A DNA stretch of 64,000 nt from RBG-16-66-20 sp040752005 (GTDB taxonomy: Bacteria; Pseudomonadota; Gammaproteobacteria; Burkholderiales; SG8-39), in NCBI GenBank assembly GCA_040752005.1, contig JBFMFX010000006.1, forward strand, positions 92,110-156,109. The letters run 5' to 3'. Made by a program: the position numbers and the translations under genes. Positions within the stretch are counted from its first letter, which is position 1; every line of letters starts with the position of its first letter. Below, piece by piece: positions 48,142-56,986 of this stretch. The notes below the pieces were generated by a model. The model saw only the letters and a program-made list of their open reading frames with translations. It did not search any database and was not told where the DNA came from.

Positions 48142-49541
48142 ACCTGTCGGACGTAGAGCGCCTGGCGGCAGCAGGCGAGTCGGAGGTGGTGGAATTCAAG
48201 AGTTCCACTTCCCAGCTCCGCAGAGCTGGAGAAGCCCTCTGTGGCTTCCTCAACGGAACGGGTGGCGTCGTGTTAGTCGGAGTGACGCCGGAAGGTCGCA
48301 TCACCGGCCAGACCGTGGCGGACACCACGTTGCAAGACATCGCGGCGTTGCTTGGGCGATTCGAGCCACCTGCACCGGTGCGGGTCCATCGCATCGCGGC
48401 CGGCAAGAGCAGAGAGGTGCTCGTCCTCGAAGCCCCGGCGGCGTATGACACACGCCCGTTCGCCTTCGACGGCCGGCCCTATCAGCGCGTGGGAACCGTG
48501 ACCTCGGTGATGCCGCAGGAACGCTACCAGAGCCTTCTGCTCGAGCGGGCGCACGCGCGCAGCCGCTGGGAGAACGCTGTCGCTCCGGGGGTGGGGCTGG
48601 ACCAGGTCGACCATGAGGAGATCTTGCGCACGGTGAGGCTCGGGATCGAAGCCGGCCGGCTCCCTGAGTCTACCGGCAAGGATATCGGCGAGATCCTCGA
48701 CCGCTTTCAGCTCCGTAAGGATGGCCAGCTCCTCAACGCCGCCGTCGTGCTGTTCGGGACGCAGCTCGAGCAGGACTACCCGCAGTGCCAGCTCCGGCTC
48801 GCCCGGTTCCGGGGCATCGACAAGTCGGCGTTCGTAGACAACCGCCAGGTCCACGGACACGCGTTCCGGCTGCTCGACGAGGCGATGGCGTTCGCGCTCC
48901 GGCACCTGCCGATTGCCGGGAGGTTCGAGCCGGGCAAGCTGGAGCGGATCGACGAGCCGCTCTTCCCTGTGGCGGCGCTCCGCGAGGCGGTGATCAACGC
49001 GCTCTGCCACCGCACCTACGCCAACGCCGGCGGTGCCGTGAGCGTGGCGATCTACCACGATCGGCTCGAGATCTGGAGCGACGGGACGCTGCCCTTCGGG
49101 CTCAAGCCGGAGGACCTCAAGCGCAAGCACGATTCTCGGCCGCGTAACCCACTCATTGCCGGGGTCTTCTACCGCCGCGGGCTCATTGAGCAGTGGGGCC
49201 GCGGCACCGAGGACATCGTGGCGCTGTGCGTCCGCGCGGGCCACCCCGAGCCCGAGTTCGGTGAGCAGGCGGGCTCCGTGTGGGTGCGCTTCCTCCCGAG
49301 CGGTTACATCGCGCCACACCGGGTGGCTCACGACCTCACCGAGAGGCAGCGGGAGATCCTGCAGGTGATCGGCCGCAGACGGCGTATTCCGTTGCGCCAG
49401 ATCATGGCGAGCCTGTCGCACCCTCCGGCGGAGGCGACGGTCCGGGACGACCTCTACCATCTGAAGCGGCTCGGCCTTATAGGCTCCACCGGGCGCGGCC
49501 GGGGGGCAATCTGGTTCCTCCTCCTTGGAGAGGCAGAATGA
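48138..49541 (+). CDS. AlbA_2 (Schlafen-like) DNA-binding and HATPase-domain protein
   Basis: 467 aa. The N-terminal AlbA_2/Schlafen-like domain (about 10-130) has ESEVVEFKSSTSQL and GFLNGTGGVVLVGVTPEG. The central to C-terminal part carries FPVAALREAVINALCHRTYA and GLIEQWGRGTEDIV, an HATPase_c_4-type ATP-binding region, then a winged helix (IPLRQIMASLSHPPAEATVR). Such proteins are usually annotated as RecG-like transcription regulators and are common in defence and mobile regions. Apparently intact, with GGAGGGGGG before its ATG. Its 3' end runs into a tandem repeat. Confidence 0.85.
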   Translation: MNLSDVERLAAAGESEVVEFKSSTSQLRRAGEALCGFLNGTGGVVLVGVTPEGRITGQTVADTTLQDIAALLGRFEPPAPVRVHRIAAGKSREVLVLEAPAAYDTRPFAFDGRPYQRVGTVTSVMPQERYQSLLLERAHARSRWENAVAPGVGLDQVDHEEILRTVRLGIEAGRLPESTGKDIGEILDRFQLRKDGQLLNAAVVLFGTQLEQDYPQCQLRLARFRGIDKSAFVDNRQVHGHAFRLLDEAMAFALRHLPIAGRFEPGKLERIDEPLFPVAALREAVINALCHRTYANAGGAVSVAIYHDRLEIWSDGTLPFGLKPEDLKRKHDSRPRNPLIAGVFYRRGLIEQWGRGTEDIVALCVRAGHPEPEFGEQAGSVWVRFLPSGYIAPHRVAHDLTERQREILQVIGRRRRIPLRQIMASLSHPPAEATVRDDLYHLKRLGLIGSTGRGRGAIWFLLLGEAE

Positions 49542-49624
49542 GCTGGCGAATGCGCTGGAATGAGCTGGCGAATGCGCTGGAATGAGCTGGCGAATGCGCT
49601 GGGGTAGGCTGGCCAATGCGTCTG
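49537..49624 (+). repeat. 22-bp tandem repeat, three perfect copies plus one decayed
   Basis: Unit AATGAGCTGGCGAATGCGCTGG repeats head-to-tail at 49537, 49559 and 49581, with a degenerate fourth copy at 49603. The first copy's TGA is the stop codon of the upstream gene. One forward frame reads as repeated NELANALEW. Length could vary by slippage. Confidence 0.9.
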
Positions 49625-49709
49625 AGAGAGCGGATGGAGAGTAGGCTGGAAACAAGGCGACCCCAGTCCGCCCGGAGCGGCCCTCTTCAAGCTCGTATAT
49701 CGCCGAAGC

Positions 49710-49749
49710 GAACTCTGAAGCGCATGGCTTCAGAGCGGCTTCAGAGTTC
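49710..49749. repeat. 12-bp perfect inverted repeat upstream of the DUF1156 stub
   Basis: GAACTCTGAAGC (49710-49721) and GCTTCAGAGTTC (49738-49749) are perfectly complementary, separated by 16 nt that contain a further GCTTCAGAG direct repeat of the right arm. It ends 19 nt before an ATG with a GGGGAGG site. It could be an operator, or a hairpin in the 5' leader of the defence operon. Confidence 0.6.
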
Positions 49750-49768
49750 GACGACGGGGAGGCCATTC

Positions 49769-50125
49769 ATGCCTGACCGCGACTGCCCGCGGCTGATCGG
49801 GGTCGCGCTCCCGATCCAGGAGATCTCGGCCGAGAGCGTGCGGGACAAGAGCCTCAGGCACGGGCATATCTCGACGCTGCACCTCTGGTGGGCGCGGCGG
49901 TCGTTGGCGGAGTTGGCGGTCGGCGTGGAGAACGCCGATCATCCGCGCCTGCACGAGCTGTTCGACCCATTCGGACTCTCCGCCTTCCACGAAACCTTTG
50001 CCGCGAGCGGGTTGCCGCTTGGTACGCTGCGGCGCGCCCTGGAAGCGTATGCGTCGGATCCGAACCCGGTGACGGTGCTGATCTGCGAGGCGTTAGCCAG
50101 CGCGAGTGACCTGGGACGACTATGA
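49769..50125 (+). pseudogene. DUF1156 (adenine methyltransferase-associated) N-terminal stub
   Basis: 118 aa frame. The first 45 residues, PRLIGVALPIQEISAESVRD followed by KSLRHGHISTLHLWWARRSL, are the classic N-terminus of DUF1156 DNA methyltransferases of defence islands, which are normally around 900 aa. From residue about 46 the sequence changes to an unrecognised tail (ELAVGVENADHPRLHELFDP onward), so a deletion has fused the stub to something else. The frame is still open and translated into the uvrD-like start by ATGA overlap, so it could serve as a leader ORF. Confidence 0.65.
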
Positions 50126-52878
50126 AACTCACAGACTCCCAGCGGAGGGCTATTGAGCACGGCGGTCGCAACCTCCAGCTCATCGCCTGCGCTGGATCCG
50201 GCAAGACCGAGGTTGTGGCTCGGCGCGTCGTCCATCTCCTCACGCCGGGCACACCCGGCGCTCTCGCGCCCCGCAACATCGTCGCCTTCACCTTTACCGA
50301 AAAAGCAGCGGCCGAGCTGAAAGAGCGCATCGTCACCCGGACGCGCGAAACCCTCGGCGATCTCTCCGGCCTTGCCGAGATGTTCGTGGGGACGATCCAC
50401 GCGTTCTGTCTCGAGCTGCTGAAAAGCGAGACGGCGAAGTACCTCAAGTTCGAAGTTCTGAACGAGGTGCAGCAGGGGCTGTTCGTCGATCGCCACTCCA
50501 CGCAGAGCGGGCTCACGACCTCGACCGACCTGAACGGCAGGCCACTCAAGCGTTACCGCGACACGCAGCACTACATTGCCGCCCTCTCCATCTTGCGCGA
50601 GGCCGAAGTGGAAACTGTGCACCTCGCTGGCTGCGCGGTCGTCCACGGCCTCGGGAGCTACCGCTCGTTACTCGATAAGCACAGCTACCTGGACTATTCT
50701 TCGATCCTCGAGTCCGCGGTCGACATCCTGACCAATGACCGCGGGGTGCGCGAGCGGCTCGCCGAGCGCGTGAAGTACGTGATCGTCGACGAGTACCAGG
50801 ACGTCAACCCCGTGCAGGAGGCGGTCGTCTGGTCGCTGCACGAGCTGGGGGCCCGCATCTGCGTCGTAGGCGATGACGACCAGACCATCTACCAGTGGCG
50901 AGGCAGCGACGTCGGTAACATCCTGACTTTCGATACGCGCTACCCGGACATGGACCAAATCTCGCTGGAAGAGAACTTCCGCTCCAGCGAGGGAATCGTC
51001 GAAACTGCCCGAGCGTTCATCGAGCAGAACGCCGAGCGCCTGGCAAAGGCGATGAAGCCCACCGGCGCACAGCCCTACGAACCCGGGGACATCGTGGCGC
51101 TCTCCTTTGCGAGCGCAGCGGAGGAGGCGCAGTACATCGCTGCCACTGCCCAGGCACTGCGCGGCGTGGCCTTCACCGAGGACGGACGCGAACGCGGCCT
51201 GTCCTGGTCCGACATGGCAGTGCTTCTGAGGAGCGTGAAGGCCAACGCCGAGCCGATCACAAATGCCCTGCGTGCGGCCGGCATTCCCTACGTCGTCACG
51301 GGCATGACGAATCTGTTTGGAACGAGCGAGGCGGAAGCTGCGCGGCAGCTTTTCTACTTCATGGGTGATCACGGTGGCGTCACCGAAGGGGACGTCGAGC
51401 AAGCGTGGAAGGACGCCGAACTGGGTCTCGACCCCGCCGCCTTGCGCGATGCGGTCAAGCGCGTCGCGGCCTCCAAGGCCGCTCTGACCGATCCGGACCA
51501 GGAGCGCTGGGGCCAGTACTCCATCCAGCGCGTGTTCCTGACCTTTCTCGACGAGGCCGGGATTCGCGAGGAGCGAGTGCCGAACGGGCGCGGCGAGGTC
51601 GTCTTCTACAACCTCGGCAAGTTCAGCCAGCTCATCTCCGACTTCGAGACGATCCACTACCACTCGAAGCCGGTCGAGAAGTACGCCTCCTTTGCCAACT
51701 TCCTCCAGTACCGCGCCGAGGATGCCTACCCCGAGGGCTGGCAGGACAACCAGTACGCGAATCCGGACGCGGTGCGCATCATGACGGTGCACCAGGCGAA
51801 GGGCATGCAGTGGCCGGTGGTGTTCGTGCCTGCGCTCCTCAAGAACCGGTTCCCCGCAAAGAAGCCGGGAGGCCGCAACGTTTGGCACCTGCTCCCGCGC
51901 GCGGCGATCCGGGGGCAGGCGCGCTTCGAGGGCAGCCTCGAGGACGAGCGGCGGCTCTTCTACGTCGCCATGACGCGCAGCCAGAAGTTCCTGCACCTCA
52001 CCTGGGGGGCGGTGCCGGGCAACCAGCTCTTCCAGAAGCGATCAGCCTTCTGGGAGGACGTTCTCGCCTCGAAGTATGTCAAGCGGAAAGCCCCCGACTA
52101 CTCTAAGCGCAAACGCCTGCCTCCACAGCCGCGTGCGGGCGTGACGAACGTCGTCTTCTCGTTCTCGGATCTCAAGTACTTCTTCGAGTGCCCGTACCAA
52201 TTCAAGCTCCGTGTTCTCTACGGCTTCAACGCACCGATCCACGAGGCACTGGGCTACGGTAAGTCGCTGCACGACGCGCTGGCCGAGGTGCACGCGCGCG
52301 CGATCCGTGGTGACGTGGCCGATGCCGCGGAGGTGCCGCGCCTGGTCGAGACGCACCTTCACGTCCCCTACGCCTACCCGGCCCTCCGCCAGCAGCTCGA
52401 GGCTGCTGCCGAACGGGTGCTACGCGACTACCTCCGGGACAATGCCGCGCTCTTCGACAAGATCGAGTTCTCGGAAAAGCAGATCGAAATCAACCTCGGC
52501 CACGGTGTGACCGTGAACGGGCGGATCGATCTCGTGCGCCGCGTTGACACCGGCGAGACGACCATCGTGGACCTCAAGTCCAGCGACCGCGCGCAAGCGG
52601 AGGAGGTGACCGAGGCGCAGCTTCACGTGTATGCGCTCGGCTACCAGGAACTCACAGGGCGCCGCCCGGATTACGTGGAGGTCTACGAGCTGGACGAGCG
52701 CAAGCGTAAGCCGCGCTCGGTGGACGACGACTTCATCGCCGACGTAAAGTTCAAGGTCGGCGAGGCCGCCGACGCGCTACGCCGCGGAATGCTGCCCGCA
52801 GCTCCGAGCGCGAAGAAGTGCGGCGCCTGCGACTACCGGGGTATGTGCACGTCCGGCCGTGCGGCGGGAGGGAGATGA
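50122..52878 (+). CDS. UvrD/Rep-family helicase with C-terminal Fe-S PD-(D/E)XK nuclease
   Basis: 918 aa SF1A helicase. Walker A is CAGSGKT (23-29), motif II is IVDEYQDVNPVQ, motif III GDDDQTIYQWRGSD, and late motifs include IMTVHQAKGMQWPVVFVP and LFYVAMTRSQKFL. The C-terminal nuclease (from about 680) has FFECPYQF (Cys690), GRIDLV (Asp803), the catalytic DLK (817-819), and CGACDYRGMC (Cys900, 903, 909). This is the one-plus-three cysteine pattern of AddB/Cas4-type iron-sulfur nucleases. It starts in the previous stop and ends by ATGA overlap with the next gene. Likely first main gene of a nine-gene operon that processes DNA ends. Confidence 0.93.
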   Translation: MKLTDSQRRAIEHGGRNLQLIACAGSGKTEVVARRVVHLLTPGTPGALAPRNIVAFTFTEKAAAELKERIVTRTRETLGDLSGLAEMFVGTIHAFCLELLKSETAKYLKFEVLNEVQQGLFVDRHSTQSGLTTSTDLNGRPLKRYRDTQHYIAALSILREAEVETVHLAGCAVVHGLGSYRSLLDKHSYLDYSSILESAVDILTNDRGVRERLAERVKYVIVDEYQDVNPVQEAVVWSLHELGARICVVGDDDQTIYQWRGSDVGNILTFDTRYPDMDQISLEENFRSSEGIVETARAFIEQNAERLAKAMKPTGAQPYEPGDIVALSFASAAEEAQYIAATAQALRGVAFTEDGRERGLSWSDMAVLLRSVKANAEPITNALRAAGIPYVVTGMTNLFGTSEAEAARQLFYFMGDHGGVTEGDVEQAWKDAELGLDPAALRDAVKRVAASKAALTDPDQERWGQYSIQRVFLTFLDEAGIREERVPNGRGEVVFYNLGKFSQLISDFETIHYHSKPVEKYASFANFLQYRAEDAYPEGWQDNQYANPDAVRIMTVHQAKGMQWPVVFVPALLKNRFPAKKPGGRNVWHLLPRAAIRGQARFEGSLEDERRLFYVAMTRSQKFLHLTWGAVPGNQLFQKRSAFWEDVLASKYVKRKAPDYSKRKRLPPQPRAGVTNVVFSFSDLKYFFECPYQFKLRVLYGFNAPIHEALGYGKSLHDALAEVHARAIRGDVADAAEVPRLVETHLHVPYAYPALRQQLEAAAERVLRDYLRDNAALFDKIEFSEKQIEINLGHGVTVNGRIDLVRRVDTGETTIVDLKSSDRAQAEEVTEAQLHVYALGYQELTGRRPDYVEVYELDERKRKPRSVDDDFIADVKFKVGEAADALRRGMLPAAPSAKKCGACDYRGMCTSGRAAGGR

Positions 52879-54023
52879 TGAGTGCGGTGGCAGTGGTCGG
52901 GCGAGAGAAATTGCGCGCGCGGGTCCTGCGTTCGCTGCGCGCACAGGGGTTTCGCATCCGGGCCGGCCGGCTGCTGCCGCCAGACCCGAGCGACAAGGAA
53001 CGAGTGCGCGCGCTGCACGCCGAGGCGGTGCGGCATCAGGTCGAGCGCTCCAGAGAGGGGTTAGCGCGACACGAAGACCGCCTGCTCACTTACATAGCCA
53101 GTGGCAGCGAGGTCGACCCGGAGCGGATTCGACCGCGACTGGTGGTCGTGAAGCCGGATACCGAGGACGAGTTGCTCTTCAGGTATGCGCGCCTACACTG
53201 GAGCATCCCGGTGTCCGCCGGCTATGGCCGGCGCCTGCGCTTCGTCGTCTACGACGAGGCGAATGAGAAGCTGATGGGGATCTTCGGTCTCGGCGATCCG
53301 GTGTTCAGCCTCGGGCCTCGCGACCGGTGGATCGGCTGGGACAAGGCAGCCAGGAACGCGCGGCTGCAATGCGTGATGGACCTGTTCGTCCTGGGCGCCG
53401 TGCCCCCGTATTCGCAATTGCTGTGCGGCAAGTTGATCGCCCTGCTGGCGACCACCCGCGAGGTGCAGGCGGCCTTTCGGCGAAAGTACAGCGGAAGCCG
53501 TGCATTCATCAGTGGCAAGCCGCTGACCGCCCGACTGGCTCTTCTCACTACCACCTCGGCTCTGGGAAGATCGTCGTTGTACAACCGGCTTTCATTCGAC
53601 GGGCGCCCCGTGTTCCACAGCCTCGGCTACACGCGTGGTTCCGGCGAGTTCCACTTCGGCAACGGCTTGTACGGGGACCTGCGCGCGCTCGCTGAAGTGA
53701 ATTGTGCGGCCACCGCAAAGGACGCAAGCTGGGGCACGGGGTTCCGCAATCGCCGCGAACTGCTGCGCAAGGTGCTGCCGCTGCTTGGATTGTCACGCGA
53801 ACTTATCTATCACGGCGTGCGGCGCGAGATTTTCGCTGCGCCCCTGGCGCACAACAGCCTCGAGTTCCTGCGCGGTGAGCAGCAGCGTCTGCGGCTTTAC
53901 GGCCATACTGTCGAAGAGGTGTTCGACTGGTTCCGGGAGCGCTGGCTGTTGCCGCGCGCCGCGCGCGACGACAGCTACCGCAGCTTTCGGCCGGAAAGCT
54001 ACAGGCTCTGGGATTTCAAATGA
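52875..54023 (+). CDS. DUF4338 (Druantia DruA-like) protein
   Basis: 382 aa. The C-terminal two-thirds match DUF4338: GRRLRFVVYDEANEKLMGIF, LGPRDRWIGWDKAARNARLQ, then CVMDLFVLGAVPPYSQLLCG. DUF4338 is the domain annotated for DruA of Druantia anti-phage systems. The N-terminus has Arg-rich helices. Enzymatic activity of the family is not established to my knowledge. Two adjacent ATGs (52875, 52878) fit; the first overlaps the helicase stop. No DruE-type helicase is present, so this is not a standard Druantia. Confidence 0.88.
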   Translation: MMSAVAVVGREKLRARVLRSLRAQGFRIRAGRLLPPDPSDKERVRALHAEAVRHQVERSREGLARHEDRLLTYIASGSEVDPERIRPRLVVVKPDTEDELLFRYARLHWSIPVSAGYGRRLRFVVYDEANEKLMGIFGLGDPVFSLGPRDRWIGWDKAARNARLQCVMDLFVLGAVPPYSQLLCGKLIALLATTREVQAAFRRKYSGSRAFISGKPLTARLALLTTTSALGRSSLYNRLSFDGRPVFHSLGYTRGSGEFHFGNGLYGDLRALAEVNCAATAKDASWGTGFRNRRELLRKVLPLLGLSRELIYHGVRREIFAAPLAHNSLEFLRGEQQRLRLYGHTVEEVFDWFRERWLLPRAARDDSYRSFRPESYRLWDFK

Positions 54024-55192
54024 GCACTGGGCCGAGCGATCAGACCCCCTTTGCCGACCTTCCCGCGGCACTGGTCGAGGAAGTGCTCGGGCAGACCAAG
54101 ACGGTTGCGGACAACCTGCTCGCTTCCTTCCAGAAGATCCGCGCGGATCGCAGTGCGCTGCGCGAGCAGTTGATCAAGTCCGGGCAGGTGATCTCCGAGT
54201 CCTCGCTCGGCTACCCGCCGCTACCCACCACCTGCGCCGCTGACGGCTCGTACGCCATCGAACGACTGCTGACCACCGACCTCGTCGCCGCCGCCGCAGT
54301 CGCGGTCGAGGGGCTGACGCCGCCGTCCGAGAAACGGCACTGGGACCTGCCGCGGCACAAGGCGTTCATTGCCGCCGAGCCGCACCAGGAGGACACGGCA
54401 ACCATCCTGCGCGCCGTGATGCTCGGCGAGGAGTTGCGCCTAGCGACGAGCGCGCCGCACGATCTTGTCATGATCGACGGCACGCTGACGCTGCCGGTTA
54501 TCTACTTCAACCAAGCGCTTAACAAGGCACCGGAGGCAAAAGATCTGCGCTGCTCGGAGGAGTTCCTCGCGCACTGCGTCGAGTATCTGCACGCTTACCT
54601 CACGCTTTTGCGCGCGGAGCGTTCAGACAAGCAGTACGTTGCCCTGCCAAAGTACTCGACCCGGCGCGAGATCGGCAGGGAGTTGGGCTGGCCGTCCAGC
54701 CACGACGATCGCGGCATGCTCACGCTGCTGCTCAACGCGGGCGAACTTACGAAGGAAGTGCAGATAGAGCATCCGCGAGACAAACAGAATAACGTCACCT
54801 GGCATCTGAACACGGGCGCGCTTCCAGCCGAGGTGAGGACGCAGGCAAGCGAGCTCGCGGACGAAATCATCGCCGCGCTATTGCCCGTTCAGGTCTTCTA
54901 CTACAAGCCGCACGAGTGGTTGCCGGCGCTGCGCGTCGAGGCAGCGGCCAGCATCGCGGGCAACACGCACCGGCTGGCGACGGTTGTCCAGGGGCTGAAA
55001 CACCAGACCGCTACGCCGTCGATGCTCGAGCCGTACCCGATCTATCTCGCCGACCGCACGGTCAAGGCGCTCGCCCGGGCTATTCCAGCTTTCCGGCAAG
55101 TCACAACCCAGCGGATCTCTGAGGAGTACGGCGGGGACATTGGCGAGGTCTTCTTCGCCATGCACGGCTACCGGAGCGAGGCAGGGAGGTAA
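54020..55192 (+). CDS. nurA: NurA domain nuclease
   Basis: 390 aa. Conserved NurA acidic sites are visible: CAADGSYA (Asp75), VMIDGTLTLPV (Asp153) and YPIYLADRTVKAL (Asp345). NurA is a Mn2+-dependent 5'-3' exonuclease/endonuclease that works with the HerA translocase in DNA end resection, mainly known from archaea. Here its partner HerA is encoded 3 nt downstream. The start overlaps the DUF4338 stop (ATGA). Confidence 0.85.
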   Translation: MSTGPSDQTPFADLPAALVEEVLGQTKTVADNLLASFQKIRADRSALREQLIKSGQVISESSLGYPPLPTTCAADGSYAIERLLTTDLVAAAAVAVEGLTPPSEKRHWDLPRHKAFIAAEPHQEDTATILRAVMLGEELRLATSAPHDLVMIDGTLTLPVIYFNQALNKAPEAKDLRCSEEFLAHCVEYLHAYLTLLRAERSDKQYVALPKYSTRREIGRELGWPSSHDDRGMLTLLLNAGELTKEVQIEHPRDKQNNVTWHLNTGALPAEVRTQASELADEIIAALLPVQVFYYKPHEWLPALRVEAAASIAGNTHRLATVVQGLKHQTATPSMLEPYPIYLADRTVKALARAIPAFRQVTTQRISEEYGGDIGEVFFAMHGYRSEAGR

Positions 55193-55195
55193 GGA

Positions 55196-56974
55196 ATGGC
55201 CGAGAAGCCAGAGGAACTTGACCAAATTATCGATCAGGCCGAGCGACTGGGGGTGGTGGGTTCTCCTTCCTCGAGCGCGCAGCTTGCGCTCGACATCCTC
55301 GGTCCGGCGGCGACACGGAAACTGGTTGGCGAGCTGGCGCTATTCCGCTTTTCCCAGGACGCCAGCCTCCACTACGCGCTCGGGCAGATCACCGAAGTGC
55401 AACTGCGTAACATCTGGCACGAGGACCCGACGATGCGTAGCCTGATCCGCCAGCGCGGGCGGGTGGACGCCGTGAGCGAGCGCCAGGACACGCACCTGGG
55501 CCAGATGGTGATCAGCGCGGTCTTCCGGAAAGGCGGCGCCGTCGGCTACGAGCCCAGCATCCTCGGCACTGTGCCGCCCACCGGTACACCGATCCACCTG
55601 GTGACCGACCCCGTCCTCGACGAACTCCTCCGACCGTACCGCGACCAGATCTTCTATCTCGGTCACGTCTACGGCTCGAAACCGCGCCTGCCCCTTTGGT
55701 TCAAGCACTTCGACCGAGGGCCCGATGGGGCCGGCGAGGCGTACCACCTCGGCATCTTCGGCAAGACCGGTTCGGGCAAATCGGTCCTCGCGAAGATGAT
55801 CCTGCTCGCATACGCCCGTTATCAGAAGATGGCGCTGCTCGTGATCGACCCGCAGGGCGAATTCGCGCGGGACATGAAGAAGGGCGGCAAGAGCGACGAG
55901 TTCGCTCTGCCCGTGGGTGATGTTGCGCGCAACCTCGGTAAGCAGCCTGTCACGCTCACCGTTCGCAATCTGGTGCTCGACCGCTGGGAGCTTTTCGAGC
56001 AGATCCTGTTCGAGTCGCAGTTCTTCGAGCGGCTGACCGTGCCCAAGGGCGAGAACCGCGAACTCGCCTGCGGCGTGCTGGCCGACAAGCTGCAGAAAGC
56101 CAAGATCAAGCTCACCGACCTGCATCAACGCAAGTCCTTCGACGCCGCCTGGAAACTGCTTCAGGATGACAAGGTGCAGAAGGTCTTCTACCGGACCGAG
56201 GCCTCGCGCGCCCGCTTCGACACCGCGCTGCACGAGGCCAACCCCGACGAATTTTTCAACGACTACTGGAGGCCGGTGGCGGAGCTGTTTCGCGAGGACC
56301 GTCAGGACGCCAAGAGCATCAACAAGGCGCTCGCCTGGCTGCTGTCGCTGACCAACGACGATGGCTCCGCCCGCGACAACCGGCCGATCCTGGTGATCGA
56401 TCTTTCCAAGGAGCAGGCGAAAGGCCTGTTCTGGAACGATAAGATCCAATCACTCGTCATCAAGCGGCTCCTCGACGGGCTCGCCCAGACGGCGGAGTAC
56501 TTCTACAAGGAGAACCAGAGCCTCAACGCGTTGGTGGTGATCGACGAGGCGCATCGACTTGCCCCGCGAGAGCTGCCTAGTGACGACGATGCGGCGAAAG
56601 GCGTGCGATCGGTCCTCATCGACGCTGCGCGCACGACGCGCAAGTACGGCCTCGGCTGGCTCTTCATCAGCCAGACGCTCTCGAGCCTGCACCCGGAGAT
56701 CCTCCAGCAGTTGGGGATCTTCTTCTTCGGCTTCGGGCTGGCGCTCGGCCAGGAGTTCCAGTCGTTGCGGCAGCTCGTGGGTTCATCCGGGACGGCGCTC
56801 GATCTCTACCAGCTTTTCCGCGATCCGCACTCGGCGTTCGATGCCAAGAGCAGGCAGTACTCGTTCATGACCATCGGCCCGGTGAGCCCCTTGTCGTTTG
56901 CGGGCAGTCCGCTGTTCCTGAACGTGTTCAACACGGTGGACGCATTTCTCGAAGTGAATGGCCTCGAGAAGTAG
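55196..56974 (+). CDS. herA: HerA-like bipolar DNA translocase (FtsK/HerA ATPase, DUF87)
   Basis: 592 aa. A HAS-barrel-like N-terminus precedes an ATPase core with Walker A GKTGSGKS (189-196) and Walker B LVVIDEAHRLAPRE (Asp450-Glu451). Downstream TRKYGLGWLFISQTLSSLHP is typical of the family. Hexameric HerA pumps DNA into NurA for degradation. A RecA-like insert (about 255-400) is longer than in minimal archaeal HerA. Fits a bacterial HerA-NurA defence module. Confidence 0.9.
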   Translation: MAEKPEELDQIIDQAERLGVVGSPSSSAQLALDILGPAATRKLVGELALFRFSQDASLHYALGQITEVQLRNIWHEDPTMRSLIRQRGRVDAVSERQDTHLGQMVISAVFRKGGAVGYEPSILGTVPPTGTPIHLVTDPVLDELLRPYRDQIFYLGHVYGSKPRLPLWFKHFDRGPDGAGEAYHLGIFGKTGSGKSVLAKMILLAYARYQKMALLVIDPQGEFARDMKKGGKSDEFALPVGDVARNLGKQPVTLTVRNLVLDRWELFEQILFESQFFERLTVPKGENRELACGVLADKLQKAKIKLTDLHQRKSFDAAWKLLQDDKVQKVFYRTEASRARFDTALHEANPDEFFNDYWRPVAELFREDRQDAKSINKALAWLLSLTNDDGSARDNRPILVIDLSKEQAKGLFWNDKIQSLVIKRLLDGLAQTAEYFYKENQSLNALVVIDEAHRLAPRELPSDDDAAKGVRSVLIDAARTTRKYGLGWLFISQTLSSLHPEILQQLGIFFFGFGLALGQEFQSLRQLVGSSGTALDLYQLFRDPHSAFDAKSRQYSFMTIGPVSPLSFAGSPLFLNVFNTVDAFLEVNGLEK

Positions 56975-56986
56975 GTCCGGATCCTC

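Noticed and set aside
49537..49624. CRISPR array
   Set aside because: The 22-bp units are directly head-to-tail without spacers, so they form a simple tandem repeat. No cas genes are present.
50668..51996. 442-aa minus-strand open frame inside the UvrD helicase
   Set aside because: The plus strand encodes complete helicase motifs; the minus frame is composition-driven.
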